Assembly (NCBI GenBank): GCA_022264855.1
Contig: JABYQU010000035.1
Location: 1-64,000, forward strand
Direction: 5' to 3'
Length of the DNA: 64,000 nt
From: Lenzites betulinus
Lineage: Eukaryota > Basidiomycota > Agaricomycetes > Polyporales > Polyporaceae
A model generated the notes under the pieces. That model had not been told where the DNA came from and ran no database searches. It saw nothing but the letters and a program-made list of their open reading frames with translations. Both the position numbers and the translations under genes were made by a program. This document shows, piece by piece, positions 32,325 through 45,152 of this stretch (position 1 is the first letter of the stretch; each line of letters starts with the position of its first letter).

Positions 32325-32791
32325 GCCTAAACATGCCCCGTGCTATACCCTATAATTGCTCCCCATCTATACGACGTCTTACTTGCGACCACTACGGTGT
32401 ACGGCTACACGACGGTCCGACTGGTGCTGTACTAGTACTTACACGACACTGTATAATTAGCTATCTTGTCCCACTCCCCGAGTCCCTCGCAGTCATGAAC
32501 GTTTAAATGCCCCTCGCGCGGTGGAACATTGAGAGCCGCGATGCCGTACGATCGCAATCTGCGCGATCGCGGTGGGCGGGACGGGAGGGCGCGCGCCGCG
32601 GCCACGCGGGGTATCCTCGGTCGCCTGGCTTCGTTCTCCCCATGGGCAGCTGACTGCCCGACCGTATTAAAGCACGGTCGCGCGCGCCGACCCGGGGCTC
32701 GTAGAAGTCAGAACGGCGCAGCGACTTCCCTTCAGCTCTGTGCTATCGATATTATCTCGCGCGGTAACATTTGGACAGCGACATCGGCGCG
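32325..32791. other. Intergenic region between MFS copy 2 and beta-mannosidase
   Basis: 467 bp. It should hold the MFS terminator and the beta-mannosidase promoter. No gene was recognised. Confidence 0.5.
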
Positions 32792-35700
32792 ATGACGGTG
32801 AACTTCACTTCTAGGGAGCTGCACGAGGACTGGGGCTTCAACCAGGTCGGGCAGTTCCTCGCGGAGAATGAGGGAGGCGGAGGCGCGGGGTTGAGCGCGG
32901 GCGAGTGGCTGCCGGTGCACTCCTTCCCGACGACGGTGCACGTCGAGCTGATTCACCACAAGAAGATCCCGGACCCGGTGAGTCGCGGTGACCCAGATCG
33001 TATCGCGCGCGCAAGCTGACAACTAGGGCGTTAGTTCATTGGATTGAAGGAATGGGACGTACAATGTGAGCCTGAGCGCGACGCGCCGTGTTAAGTATAT
33101 GGGGGACTGATAGCTGACGCGATTGGTGCGGCAGGGGTCGGCGAGGCTGAATGGGCGTTCAAGACGCAGTTCACCGTAACCGACGAGGAGGCCAATGCGG
33201 AGAACGTCGATATCGTGTTCGACGGCCTGGACACCTTTGCGGTGGTGGAATTGGTGAGTCCCGCCTGGTCCTTCGCTTGCCCGCACTACATGGAATGCTC
33301 ACATCAATCGCAGAACGGAGAGAAGATACTAGAGTGAGCATCGCTTCATGCTCACACGACGAGGCGCGGATGACCCCTAATGTTACTATTTGTCCAGGAC
33401 GGACAACCAGTTTGTCGCCCACCGGGTCCCGGTCAAGAGCCACCTCAAGGTCGGGGAAAACACCCTGCTGCTCACCTTCGCGAGCGCCTTCCGCAAGGTA
33501 CTGCCCCATCAACTTACCCTCCGTTGACTCCTGAAGCTTACATTCCTCGCAGGGGCGCGAGATCGAAGAGAAACATGGCAAGCTGAACCTGTGGAACGGA
33601 GACTCGAGTCGTCTCCACGTCCGCAAGGCGCAGTACAAGTACGTGGTCCGGCAGCGCATCACGCTTTCTCCGAGCTCACTACTTTCACCACAGCTATGGC
33701 TGGGACTGGGGTCAGTCGCATCGAATGGCCACGTCCACTAACCACTAACGAAATCGCTTAGGCCCGGTGCTCATGACCACCGGCCCCTGGAAGCCCATCC
33801 GCCTCGAGACCTACAGCACGCGCATCTCAGACCTCGACATCCGTGAGCGCGTCAACGAGCAGCTCGCCTCCACCGTCGACATCTCCTTCGAGTTGTCGCA
33901 GAGCGGTCCGTACGTCGCCGCGGTGCACATCATCGACGCAGAGGGCAAGATGGTCATCGGACAGACCAACGTTCCGGTCAGGGGCGAGCGCGCGGAGGCG
34001 CATTTCAAGTTGTCCGCGGGCGTTGTGGATCTGTGGTACCCCGTGGGGTACGGCAAGCAGCCGATTTATAGTGTCGAGATCAAGATATTGGATAAGGTGG
34101 GGTTACATGTGGGTGCAAGGTGCTATAATTTCTGCTGACTGTGCTGGGAAATTCAGGACGGACATCTGCTGGACTCTAAGACGCAGAAGTTCGCGTTCCG
34201 CCGCGTAAAGATTGTCCAGGACGAACTAGAGGTTCAAGAAGGGCGCTCTTTCCTCTTCGAGGTCAACAATATCCGCATATTCTGTGGTGGTACGTGCCTC
34301 GCGACCGACGTCAAAATCTATGTCGGTTCTTACGTGCATGCAGGATCGAACTGGATTCCCGCTGACTCGTTCTTGACTACGTAAGGCAACACCTCACGAG
34401 GACTCGGCCGAAATCCACCGCTAATAACCGCTGTATTAACAGACTTACGCCGGAGAGGTATCGGAAGTGGCTGCAGCTCCTCGTGGACGGCAACCAGAAC
34501 ATGATCCGTGTTTGGGGCGGCGGCATTTACGAAGCAGACGTTTTCTACGACATCTGCGACGGTAAGTGCCGTGTAGAGAAGGTGTTCTCGGCCTTGTGAC
34601 TTATCCCCAACAGAGCTCGGGATTATGGTGTGGCAGGACTTCATGTTCGGCTGTGGCCAGGTACGCGCGTTAATGCGACCTTCTCCACGGGGCAATGTTT
34701 GACCGGGAACGTTCTCTCGCTTGCAGTACCCGGCGTACGAGTCCTTTACAAAGTCCGTGGAGATCGAGGCCGAGCAGAATGTGAAGCGACTTCGGCACCA
34801 TCCATCCATCGTGATCTTCGGTGAGCAGATGCGCTCCCAGCCGACGCAAACATCACCGCGCTGACCTCCGCTGATTCTCTCCCCAGCCGGGAATAACGAG
34901 GGTGCGTCGGCCGCCATCTGCATGAGAGACTCGGGTGTATCGATCGTCCGATTAATGCAGATTATCAAATCGCGGAGTCCTTGAAGCTCGAGCTCGACTA
35001 CTCGGACGAGAAGTCCGACTTCCGGAAGACCAACTTCCCCGCGCGCTACATCTACGAGCGCGTCCTGCCCTCCATCGTCGAGCAGCTGAGCGACATCTAT
35101 TACCACCGCGCTTCGCCGTACAGCGGATTTGGGAAGGAAACCACGGACAAGCGCTACGGCGACCTCCACCAGTGTGCGTCTGCCGTTAATGTCGGCTGTT
35201 GTCTTCTCACCTCGGGAACGTCCAGGGAATGTATGGCACGGGTCTCAAGAGCCGTGGCACAAGTGGGACACCCTCGCCGGCCGCTTTGTGTCCGAGTTTG
35301 GAATGTTTGTCATCTCCCCGCTCCCCGCCCGCCGCCGTCTACTGACCCCTACTGAACGCGCCGCCGTGCATCAGGGAGGCTTACCCAAACATCCGGACCG
35401 TCGACTACTGGCTCGGCGGCGACGAATCAGAGCGCTTCCCCCAGTCCAGGTACGCTTCATTGACAGCCCACTCATCTTTACGTACCGGCTGAGCACCCGC
35501 GCGCGCAGGACGATGTGCAACCACAACAAGGCCGAGGGCTTCGAGCGCAGGCTCGAGGTGCGTCCCCACACCTCCGCGCGTGATGCCCCCGGCGCCCGCG
35601 CGCCCATCGCTGACCCGCGCGCAGCTGTATCTCGTGGAGAACTTCAAGCACGCCTTCGACATCGAGAGGTCAGTCGCCCCCGGCTCCCCGCGCGCGCCGC

Positions 35701-36841
35701 GACCCGCTGACCCGCGTGCGCCGGCCAGTTACGTGTATTACACGCAGATCATGCAGGCGGAGACGCTCGCCGCCGCTTACCGCCTCTGGCGGCGGAACTG
35801 GAAGGGCAGGGGCAGGGAGTACACGGCCGGCGCGCTCGTGTGGCAGGTGAGCACCCCACGCACCGCACGTACATTGACTCGCCCCGTCCCCGTGGGGCGT
35901 GCGCGCCCGTTCGGCCTTCTGCGTCGCACGCTGCCCCGGACCTTCGCGGGTTCCAGAACGGCACTGACGCTGCCCGGCTGGAGCCTCGGGCCTGGCCCGC
36001 CCTCCCCTTGCCGCGCGCATCCAGCCACTCACTCACTGACACCCCGCGCGCCCGCTTGACAGATCAACGACTGCTGGCCGGTCACGTCCTGGGCGATCGT
36101 GGACTACTTCCTCCGCCCCAAGCCCGCCTACTTCGCGATCGCGCGCGAGCTCGCGCCGCTCACCGTCGGCACGACGCGCACGACGGTCACGACCTACCCC
36201 GACGCGCACAGCGCCGCGCGCGTGCGCATCGAGACCGCGCTCGCCGTGTGGGGCACGAACGCTACGCTCGCGCCGCGCGCGGCCACGCTCGAGCTCGCCA
36301 CGTTCGACCTGCACTCGGACTGGGTGGAGAAGACGCAGACGGCGGTTGTCCTCGCGCCGAACGCGGCGACGGAGCTGTGGGCGGGCGCGCTCCCCGGGCA
36401 GCCCGTGCGCACGTCCCTGGGCGAGGTCCCGCGCGCGATCGTTGTTTCTGCGCGGCTGCTCGCCGCGGACGGGTCCGTGCTCGCGCGCACGTCGAACTGG
36501 TGCGCCCTTCCCCATGTTTCTCCTTTCCCTTTTTTCCTCCGTCGAGGGTTAATTGACACACGCACGCTCGCAGGCCGGAGCCGTACAAATACCTCAAGTT
36601 CCCGAGCCGCGAGGAAGTCGCGCTGCGCGTCACGGTGCGCCCAGACGGCGCGCACGTCGAGCTCTCCGCGGCGAAGCCCGTGAAGGGCATCGTGCTCGAC
36701 GTCGCGGGCGGCAGCGGCGCGGACGCGCAGTGGTCCGACCAGGCGATCGACCTCGTGCCGGGCGACCCGCAGGTCGTGCGCGTGCGCGGGCTGGGCGGGC
36801 GAGCGGTTACCGTGCGCTACCTCGGGGATGGGTCTGCTTAG
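32792..36841 (+). CDS. Beta-mannosidase, glycoside hydrolase family 2
   Basis: Twenty-two exons join to 873 aa (32792-32977, 33035-33065, 33135-33253, 33314-33333, 33398-33497, 33553-33638, 33694-33710, 33762-34096, 34157-34289, 34344-34380, 34443-34561, 34614-34660, 34727-34820, 34887-34901, 34961-35173, 35226-35304, 35375-35449, 35509-35557, 35625-35668, 35729-35846, 36063-36499, 36574-36841). The family signatures are clear: [19 protein letters not shown], the acid/base Glu in AGNNE (Glu446) and the nucleophile in SEFGM (Glu541). The enzyme removes terminal beta-mannose from mannan and N-glycan fragments. No signal peptide is seen at the N-terminus, so it is probably intracellular. The acid/base motif sits on a 15-nt exon. 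Confidence 0.95.
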
Positions 36842-38593
36842 AGTTGGAGGCGATCGTTCTGCTTTGGGGCGTAGTTCTGTGGTGGTTGGGGAGAGGGACC
36901 GGGTGCGGGGTAGCGGCCGTACGCGTGCGTGTGCCTCGCGCGCGGGGTGCACGGGTCGTACTAGTACGAACGAGACGAAACGTCGGGATCGAGAAGGGGC
37001 CGAGACGCATGCGTGTGTGCTCGATCTGTATGTATAGATGTATCACTGTATGTTACATGCACTCGAACACTGCAGCGACGACACAACATGGTACATTGCT
37101 AGCCGCAGCCGAACACGGCCCGCATATCGAGGCACACCCGGGCCACACACAGTTACAGGTTACGGTTACATACACGCCGCGTAAGTGACCCAGTTCTGAC
37201 GTCCGCAGGGTGTCCACGGCGAGCGTACATACTAACATACTCATACTGCGTAGTACCTGTATATTATATTCCGCCGTCGCCGCCGGGCCTGGAGGCACGC
37301 ACGCACGCACGCCTACGCACCACGGCAGTCTGCACATTAAAGATTTAATCACGATCAGACTAGTACTCGGACAGGTCTCGGGATGGTATCCGGCTCTAAA
37401 CGATAATTCTTCTGTCTGGCAGTACGTGTTTGGAAAACATCAAAATATCCTACCAGTATTATTAGTCTCTTAGACTGTTGCTCTACGTGAACGCTGCACG
37501 ATCGCCGATCGGTCGCGATGAGACGGCAGGAACACGCACGCGCGCGCGCCCGGAGATCCGGAGAGGCTGCTTGGACTCTGGAGGCTGAACGTTACGTTGC
37601 TAATGGCAGTGATGCTAATGGCAGGCCACTGGTCCGCTGCTGCATGCAAAATTTAGCATCCGCGTGAGTGCTTGCGCGGTGCAGATTCAGATGGCGCGGT
37701 CACCGTGGCAGCGCGCGACGTCGGGCTCCGACCACGGGGCCTTGTGACCTGAGACCTGAGGCTTGTTTTGAGCTTGCGAGCGTAGGAGACTGCGGGCCGT
37801 CGACGGAGCTCGAGCGTTCGTCCGGTTTAGAGGTTTGGTGGTGACACTAGCGCGGCCCGCGCGTCGGCGGGGGAATGTACGGTAAGCATTTATCGGGATT
37901 ACGGGCTTCGGGGGGGCTGTACATGGGCGTGCGCGTCCCCGGAGGGGGGTTAATGTATGTAGTACGTACTAGACGGGGGGAACGGGCCGGGCGCAGGACA
38001 GGAGGAGAGGGACAGTCACAGGGGACACGGGGAAACGAGACGAGACGAGACGAGACGGGACCCGGGACGAAGCGAGAGACTCGGACAACAATGGAGGGGA
38101 TCATACAAGCTGTACACGCGGCGGGGGACGACAAAGGAAGGCACGATGGGCGGGTGTGGCTGTAATGCGCAATGCGAAACGGAAAAACCGGAGGGAGACC
38201 GGGGACGGGACGGGACGGGCGAATGTCAATCGCAGTCCGAGTATGCAAGAGTGAATACTGCAGGCGACGCGGGGAGTAGCGGTGTGTCAGCTTCGACCTC
38301 TAGACAAACGAGCCGGCTCAATAAAGGGACGGGACCGCGCAGCTCCGGGTGTAATGGAGGAGGGCACGGGAGAAGGGGCGCGCGAGAAGAATCCAAATGC
38401 AGTCCACCAGGAGATGCGCAAGAATGAAAGCGGGAGAAAAGGGATACAGACCATTACGGAGATGTATGTGCGAGTGATGCAGGGTTGTTGTGTCTATGGG
38501 TGGGGCGATGCGAGTTTACGTGCTTGTGCGTGGGAAGGAGAGAGCGATGGCGGGGATTCGGACGGGGCATGGGTGCGCATGCGTCGGACGCGT
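36842..38593. other. Intergenic region between beta-mannosidase and RHEB (tail to tail)
   Basis: 1.75 kb with no recognisable gene. It contains a CGCA run near 37300 and a GAGAC repeat (38036-38058). Confidence 0.55.
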
Positions 38594-39464
38594 TCACATG
38601 ATAATGCACCTGCTGGCCGGGGGCTCCTGCTTGTTATTTGGCTGGCGCTTCTCGATCTGCGCGAGGCAGAGCTCGAAGACCTTGGCTGCGCGCGGGCGGG
38701 TTCTCGCGTTAGCTCCGCTAGGGAAAAACGCACGGGCGGGGGGACGCGAGCGGACGTACCGACGTTGACATTGTTCTTCGCGCTGGTCTCGACGAACGCG
38801 GCGTCGAGGTCGTGCGCGAGCTTTTGTGCTTCCTCCTCGTCGACTTGCCTAGAAGGCACGTGAGCAACCGGATCGGGCGCGCGGCGCGGGCTGAACGCGG
38901 CGCAAAGACAGGACGTGGGCACGGGCGCGCCGCGCGAGGACGAGCGAAGGGGGGCGCACCTGTTTGGGAGGTCGGTCTTGGAGCCGACGATGACACAGGG
39001 GATGGAGTTGATGCCGCAGAAGTCGATGATCTTGTCGTACACGATGCGAATCATCTCGTAGGACTTGCGGCTGGTGACGGAGTAGACGAGGACGTAGCCG
39101 TGGATGCCAATGGCGTGCTTGGAGTTGAGGATCGTGTACTCGTCCTGTGCGCGTGGGGCGTGAGCGGTGCGGAGGGAGGGGAGGAGGGGAAGAAGAGAGA
39201 GACGGACCTGGCCAGCGGTGTCGATGATGTCACAGTCGTAGTCGACGCCGTTGTAGGAGAGGTTCTTGTTGAAGACGGACTCGATGGTGGGGTAGTAGGA
39301 CTCGACGAAGTGGTTCTGTATGAACTGGATGACGAGCGAGGACTTGCCTGGCGGGGCGCGGGGCGCGGGTGAGCGGGGCGGGCGGGGATAGGGGCAGGGG
39401 ACGCACCGACGGAGCGCGAGCCGAGGACGGCAATCTTGCGCTTGTTGAGGATGTCGCCTGGCAT
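38594..39464 (-). CDS. rhb1: Rheb-type small GTPase
   Basis: Five exons (39407-39464, 39208-39347, 38960-39144, 38760-38848, 38594-38685) give 187 aa. The G motifs are G1 GSRSVGKSS, the switch I effector region YPTIESVF, G3 DTAGQDEY, G4 VGSKTDL and G5 TSAKNN. The GSRSVGKS P-loop, with Arg and Ser where Ras has two Gly, is typical of Rheb. The protein ends in the prenylation box CIIM (184-187), seen only with the last exon in the frame given here. Rheb activates TOR complex 1 at endomembranes in response to nutrients. The start MPGDILNKRKIAVLG agrees with fungal homologues. Confidence 0.95.
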
Positions 39465-42400
39465 GGCTGGTGCAGCGGGGAGGGCGGGGTGCAGGGGGGA
39501 GGGGGAGGGAGAGGAATGGAAGGGGGCGGGGAGGGTATTTGAGGGAGAGAGGAGATTCTCCGTTCCGCTGAGTGCGCCCGACGCAGGAGCCGCGTCGAAT
39601 CAACACCCGCTCGCTCTTTAACCTTTTGCCACGCGCCCCGCCATCCTCCCGCTCGCCCGGCGCTCCCTTGGGTGAGTGAGTGAGTGAGTGATGATTTGGA
39701 CCGAGCTCGCCTTACGTCTCTGTCTGCCCACCTGTCCGCACACCTGACCCCCCCCTCGTCGCTCCTTCCCGCCTCCTCTCCTCCCCCGCCCGCCCGCGCA
39801 CCCGCTGAGACATCCATACGCCCCCCTCGGCAATCGCACGACCAATATTCACGTGCTCCCGGCCACCGCAGGGGTCTAGAGTCCCCTCCTGCCTACCCAC
39901 ATCACCACGTTCGTCTCCCCTCCTTTCTCCATCTCCCCATCGTCCAATCCCCCGCACCGCACCATCGATTGCCGTCCCCCCAGTGTCCCACAGCCCCCAC
40001 CGCTCGCCTCGCTTCTATCTTGCCCAGGGCCATCCTACTCGCCTCGGGTCCTGTTCATTTCCCCTCCACGGACGCCCACAAACCTCCCCGTTCTCCTACA
40101 CGGGTCCCGCTCGCAGCTCGCCTGCGCCCCACCACGCCCTCCCAGATAAGAGCCCTGCCGTAACGACACCCTCCGCCGCCAGCTGGGCCACTTTTCCCCT
40201 TTTCCCAACTTCATCTGCACGGCCTGCTCTCCGCGTCCACCGCCCCCGGTGCGTTCAGTATGCACGACGCACGTCAGGCGACCCCGCCCCCGCACACCCG
40301 CTCCAGAGTCCAGAGCACAGAATCACAGGGCTTCCCCGGAGTCCCTCCAGGCAAGGTACATACCCCGCATCAGCCGTGCTCCACCGCCGCCTGCGCTCCT
40401 TGACAGCTGTGGATAGTCGGGGCGCACAGACGCATCGCCCGGTCGCAGCTTGCAACAAGAGGAGCCCCAGCTCTCCATTCTAACAGTTCGAACAGCGGAC
40501 GACGCGCCGGCGAACAAGACACATGCACGGGAGCACGGGCACACGACTACTCGCGGCGGGCCGTTCGCGCTGCGGGCGAGGCGCGCGCGCAGGCGCACCA
40601 TCGCTCCTCCCATCCGAGATCCATACACAACTACTGGGGCACATCCGTCTGCAAGTGGCCCCGATTCTCGATCAGTCGCGATAACGCTGTCGAAATAGCC
40701 CAGCCCCGGGCGGCACGGACGGACGGGCGCGGTGCACTCGAAACTCGAACATGGCACAATTGAACATAGCTCGCGAGCACTCGATTGCGCAACCGCACCC
40801 CGCCCCCGAAGGGCTCGAGGAAGGCGAGAAGCCCGCCTCGCTCGAGCAGTCACAGAAGACCCACCTAAACTCCCCGCACACATCCTCACACATCCCGGGG
40901 ATCTCAGATGGATGGATCCCCGGATTCATCGCCCTCTGGCTCTCTGCGCTCGTCTTCGCGCGCGCCCCGCCTGGCCTGCCCCAGGCCTCGCCCGCCCGTT
41001 CATTTGGACGCGTTCGACGCAGAACACTCTCGCAGAACTCTCGACGCAGAACTCAGACGCAGAACACTTGCGCGGGCCCGGCACCCGCGCCGCGCGCGCA
41101 CCCCATAGGCCCGTCCGGTAGCCACGAGGCCCGCGCGCGCAACTCCGCGGCGCTTCAAGCTTTTGGTGCATCGTCCACCGTCGTATCGAGCTGCCCAGGG
41201 ACGTCCCTATGGGGCTTGGTGCGCGGCGTCTCCGTCTCGGCCCTTCGAGTTCAAGCTTCAATCTTCAGAGCTTCACCTTCGGGCGCGCGCCGCAGACGGA
41301 GAAGTGCACGGACACGGGCGCAGATGAGACGAGACGCGAACGCGCCGCTGCTCGAATCGGGCGACGACGATCCGCTGTGCAGGCCCGGGGCGCGGCGGCT
41401 CAGTAATCAGTCATCCACCTTCAACCATTGCCAACTCCGCCCTAGGTTGCTCGCTGGCGGTTGGCCGTTCGATGATATCCTGATGCGATGCAATTTCGCC
41501 GGCGCAACAACAGGCTGAGGCTCAAGAAGGCTGGGGAAGGACACGGTCCACCGCGGACGCCTCGCCCGCGCATGCGCACGATGATGGCCGTGTGCGCGGT
41601 GGGAGCCCGCGCGGGCATAGCGTGTATCTCGCACCCAGTCCGAGTGCGTGCCACTCGCAGCGGTGGTCCCCGGCTCCCCGCGCGCTGGCGATTCGCAATC
41701 GCAATGCCAATAGTCACCGGTATTACTATGCGGTCATCCAGGTACGCGACGCGGTCTTTTTGGCATTGGCATTATGCGCTGTAAGTACGACGTCCGAGGA
41801 AGAGCCTTGCGCGCACGGGGAAACGCCGTCTCTCTCCCCGAGGCCCGAGGTGAGGGAGGCCGAGCAATGTCCCAGCAAGCCAGAGTCCCTCGCAGGCGGC
41901 CGCCCCGGGGCGCGGGATGCGCACAGGGGTGTCTAAATCCTATTCGTCGGCCATCTCCGCGGGGGGCCTGGGGCGCGGGGGCAATGGCGCGGTGGCGTCC
42001 GCTGGGCTCGTCGCTTGCCGCTTGGCCTGGGCGTGGAAGCGCGTTGTCGGACCTGTTCTGTCCGGCATTAATGACATTTGGATTCCGAGTTCGGAGATTC
42101 AGGTGAGTGCCTGCGAGTACTTGGTCTGCTCTGCTCTGTTGAGGTGCTGTGGAGGCGCGTGCTATGATACTAATAGCTAGACGTGTGACTCTTAATGCGA
42201 TGCGTTGCGCACCTTCGGACGGGCGCGGGCGTGTTGCCAGGACGTGTATCCGGTATTAGCGGGAGAGTATCCTGGACACAGGTGAGTACTTGGTCTGCTC
42301 GGTTGAGGTGCTGTATGGGCGTATGCTACGATAGCCAGACGTGTGACTTCTAATGCGATGCGTGGTTGACCGTTGCGCACTTTCGGACATGCGTGGGCGT

Positions 42401-44638
42401 CGCGTAGGATGTGTATCTGGTATTAGCAGGGGTGTATCTTGATTCCGCATGCAGGCCCTCTGTGCGACCGGACTGGAGGCCTCTGGCGACCAGCCGCGGT
42501 ATCCATGTGCACCGTCTAGGTGAGCTGCTAACACACGCCGGTGCGAGTCAAGGACTGTCAGTCGCAGCTCGGAGGCCCCGTCGACGTCTCAGCGTTCCAA
42601 CGTTCAACACAGTCCACGACGCGTCTTCAACTGGACATGTCGGAGTCGGACTCCGGATGCCAGCAGCAGCTGTGTGTGAGCGGCACGCCCCGCGTTGGGC
42701 AGCTCTGCTTCCGGAGCGCACCCGCGCGGACGGTAGCTTTCATCACGCCGTGCCACCCCGCGCACGCGTCGACGTCGTCCGCGAAAGCAGATGCGGGTCC
42801 CGCGTCCGTCGTGACGCCAACGCTCGACGCCAACGCTAACTCAGTCTGCACGTTCGCTCTGTCGAGAGATAACGGCTGTCAGCGGGCGGGCGCTGGGAGT
42901 GGTGCGCGGGCACATGGCGTGCGCGCGTGTGGGCTGCGCGTGGGGCGACGATCCTGCGGCTCGGGGGCTTTGGGCCACTTGGGGTGGTGCAGTTGATGTA
43001 TCCGGCGGAGGGCGCGGTGGTTGGGAATATATTTTGGTGAGACTTGGCTGCTTTGTGGTGTGCGTCTTGATGAGATATGTATTTTATGTTGATGGCGGTA
43101 TGACGGGTGGTTGCCGTCCACATCCCGTACAACTTCCAAGCAGCCAACCGCGCGGACAGACCTTCGACGGGTTGGTCGGGCGAGATAGCGTGTCTGAGGC
43201 CACAGTTCTAGAGACGCGCTGACGGCGTACAGGCAGATAGATCATAGATGGCCGTGAGGTGCCGCGACTGCAAGATACGACGTCGGACATAACGAGGCCT
43301 CGCGCCGCGCAAAGAGCGCATGTGGCCCCACTTCGTGGAAACGACCCCTGTTCATGCATTATGATTAAGTTGAACGAGGCCGGAGGTCGATAGCGGACGC
43401 ACCGTGACGTCGCGTTCGGCAGGGCTATCACGAACACGCTCGACGCCGTCGCGGAAACCTAGATAACGCGGCCATTATGGCAGGCACGTTGCTCGAGTGT
43501 GTCGGCTACTTATCCATGACGGGGCGGCTTCGCGCGTTTGTTGGGCTTCTAGCTCGTGGGGGGTGTGAGGCTGTGAGGGGCGCTCTGCTAGACTCTGGGT
43601 GCCACCGGGATTATGTGCGAACCATATATTCGGCCCTGACGCCTTCTCAGGGCGTAGAGAGCGCTGCGGGATGCATGCAGCACTGGAAGCTGCAGTTGGT
43701 TAGGCCATGGGCGGACGCTGGCTGCTCCGTGTCCGATACTTGATCCGTGAGTTTGTCTGCGCGCGCTGGAACGGCTTCAATACTGGCACCCACGGTATTT
43801 CATCGTTTCCCCGAGATGCGGAGAATAGGCCGGTCTCCAAGCTCTGTAGAGGCACACACACAGAGCACACGGTAGCGGTTACTGTGGACTGTTTGTTCAG
43901 GAATGTACGTGTCAGCGGGGCATACTTGTTCTTTGTAATAGCGGCCGGTCGTACCTTAGTATGCATTTGTTTCACTTTAGAGGTGGACACCGTCGAGCAC
44001 TCTATGACAACGTCTTGAGGACGTAGCTGAGCCGGGCTTGTGTGTCACGGTGGGTCTAGTCGCGCTGCGTCTTCGGAAGCAGTGAGGCATGCCATTCCGC
44101 GTACGTACAATGTACATGTCACGCTTCAAGCACTGGCAGAGGGTACATGGAATATGATAATGACGTTCGCATTCATACGACGTCCCAAAGTTTTCACAGA
44201 ATCAAGACGTGAAGAAGTGAGTGCTTTTGACATCGGCTGCAGAGCGACACACCTGTAACCGGGTCCATCAGAGAATGCGCTGTTTGTCTTGAGAATATGC
44301 CTTTAACGAAAGTTCTACATGATAGACTAGAGCGCCTCTTCAAATTCATGAGAAGATCATGGTAGAAGCCAAGCCAGCTCTCGAGTCGCGCCCGTGGATT
44401 CGAGTCGGCGGACACGGCCACGTGGTCTGAGCCACGACGCGACCACGTTCCACGTGATGTTCATTTCAGAGACGCGCACGCACAAAACGAACAGCAAGTC
44501 CAACCTGTACCAGCCACATCCCCTTCCTTCACGACCATTCGAACCTGCGCTCCGTGCTATAAACTCCCTGCCATTCCCCGCGCCTTCCTCACCACACAGC
44601 TCACACAACCCACCCAGCCCACACGAGAACCAGCCACA
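39465..44638. other. 5.2-kb stretch without a convincing gene
   Basis: The part next to RHEB (about 39,700-40,160) is strongly pyrimidine-rich on the plus strand and probably includes the RHEB promoter. Further on there are short CGCAGAAC repeats (about 41,017-41,068) and a diverged tandem duplication (42103-42454). Open frames such as 40751-41518 (+) show no domain and biased composition. A fast-evolving or noncoding gene cannot be excluded. Confidence 0.55.
42103..42454 (+). repeat. Diverged tandem duplication bounded by splice-like sites
   Basis: Unit 1 (42103-42281) and unit 2 (42282-42454) share long matching blocks: GTGAGT at the start, GTACTTGGTCTGCTC, GTTGAGGTGCTGT, AGACGTGTGACT, AATGCGATGCGT, and GGTATTAGC near the end. 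Each unit starts GTGAGT after a G and ends in CAG, as an intron would. Confidence 0.85.
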
Positions 44639-45152
44639 ATGTCCGCGACCACCACCCCGAACGACTCGCCCATCCAGCCCCTGCACAACCCCTCGCAGGC
44701 GGCGCACGTCGTCGTGCCCCAGGCGCCCCTCGGGAACGCAACCAACGGGCTGATGAACCAGGCCCCGGGCATGGGCGCGAAGGCCCTCCTCGCGAAGAAG
44801 TTCGCGAAGTCGCAGTGAGTTCCGCGCCCGATTTCATAGATCTCCCCGAACCGTAGCTGAGAGGGCTCTGCAGCAACCCGACGTATGTCTCGCCGACGGA
44901 CAACATGGTCACGCCGTGCAGCCAGAAGCTGAACGCGACGAAGAAGAAGCACTTCACCAAGTAAGCAGCGCGGTGGCTCAGGTCGTGGTGCGGCTGACTG
45001 ATCATGGTTGCACGCGCAGGGGTGTCTCGAAGCCTATGCCGTCGCTCTTCGGGCAGGCGCAAGCGGCCAGCTCCGATTCCGACTCTGAGGACGCGCCGCA
45101 GGCAGAGAGCCAGCCCGCGAACAAGACTGACGAGGACGAGAACCCGTTCTAG
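44639..45152 (+). CDS. Small Spo12-like conserved protein
   Basis: Three exons (44639-44814, 44874-44960, 45020-45152) give 131 aa. The core block SPTDNMVTPCSQKLNATKKK resembles the short conserved motif of Spo12 family proteins, which take part in mitotic exit in yeast. It contains Ser-Pro and Thr-Pro sites, likely cyclin-dependent kinase targets. The N-terminus is Pro/Ala/Asn-rich; the C-terminus is acidic (SSDSDSEDAP) and ends DENPF. The family call rests on this one motif and could be wrong; a basidiomycete-specific protein with a similar motif is the alternative. Confidence 0.7.

Noticed and set aside
35129..36683. Several long plus-strand open frames overlapping the beta-mannosidase exons
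   Set aside because: They read the exons out of frame or run through introns; the spliced frame gives the full GH2 protein.
38494..38593. Longer Rheb C-terminus in a different frame (ending near 38494)
   Set aside because: The frame obtained after correct splicing at 38685 ends in CIIM and a stop at 38594, which matches the prenylation signal of the family.
40751..41518. 255-aa plus-strand open frame
   Set aside because: It has biased Arg/Ser/Pro composition, no domain and no supporting neighbours; it is more likely chance in GC-rich DNA.
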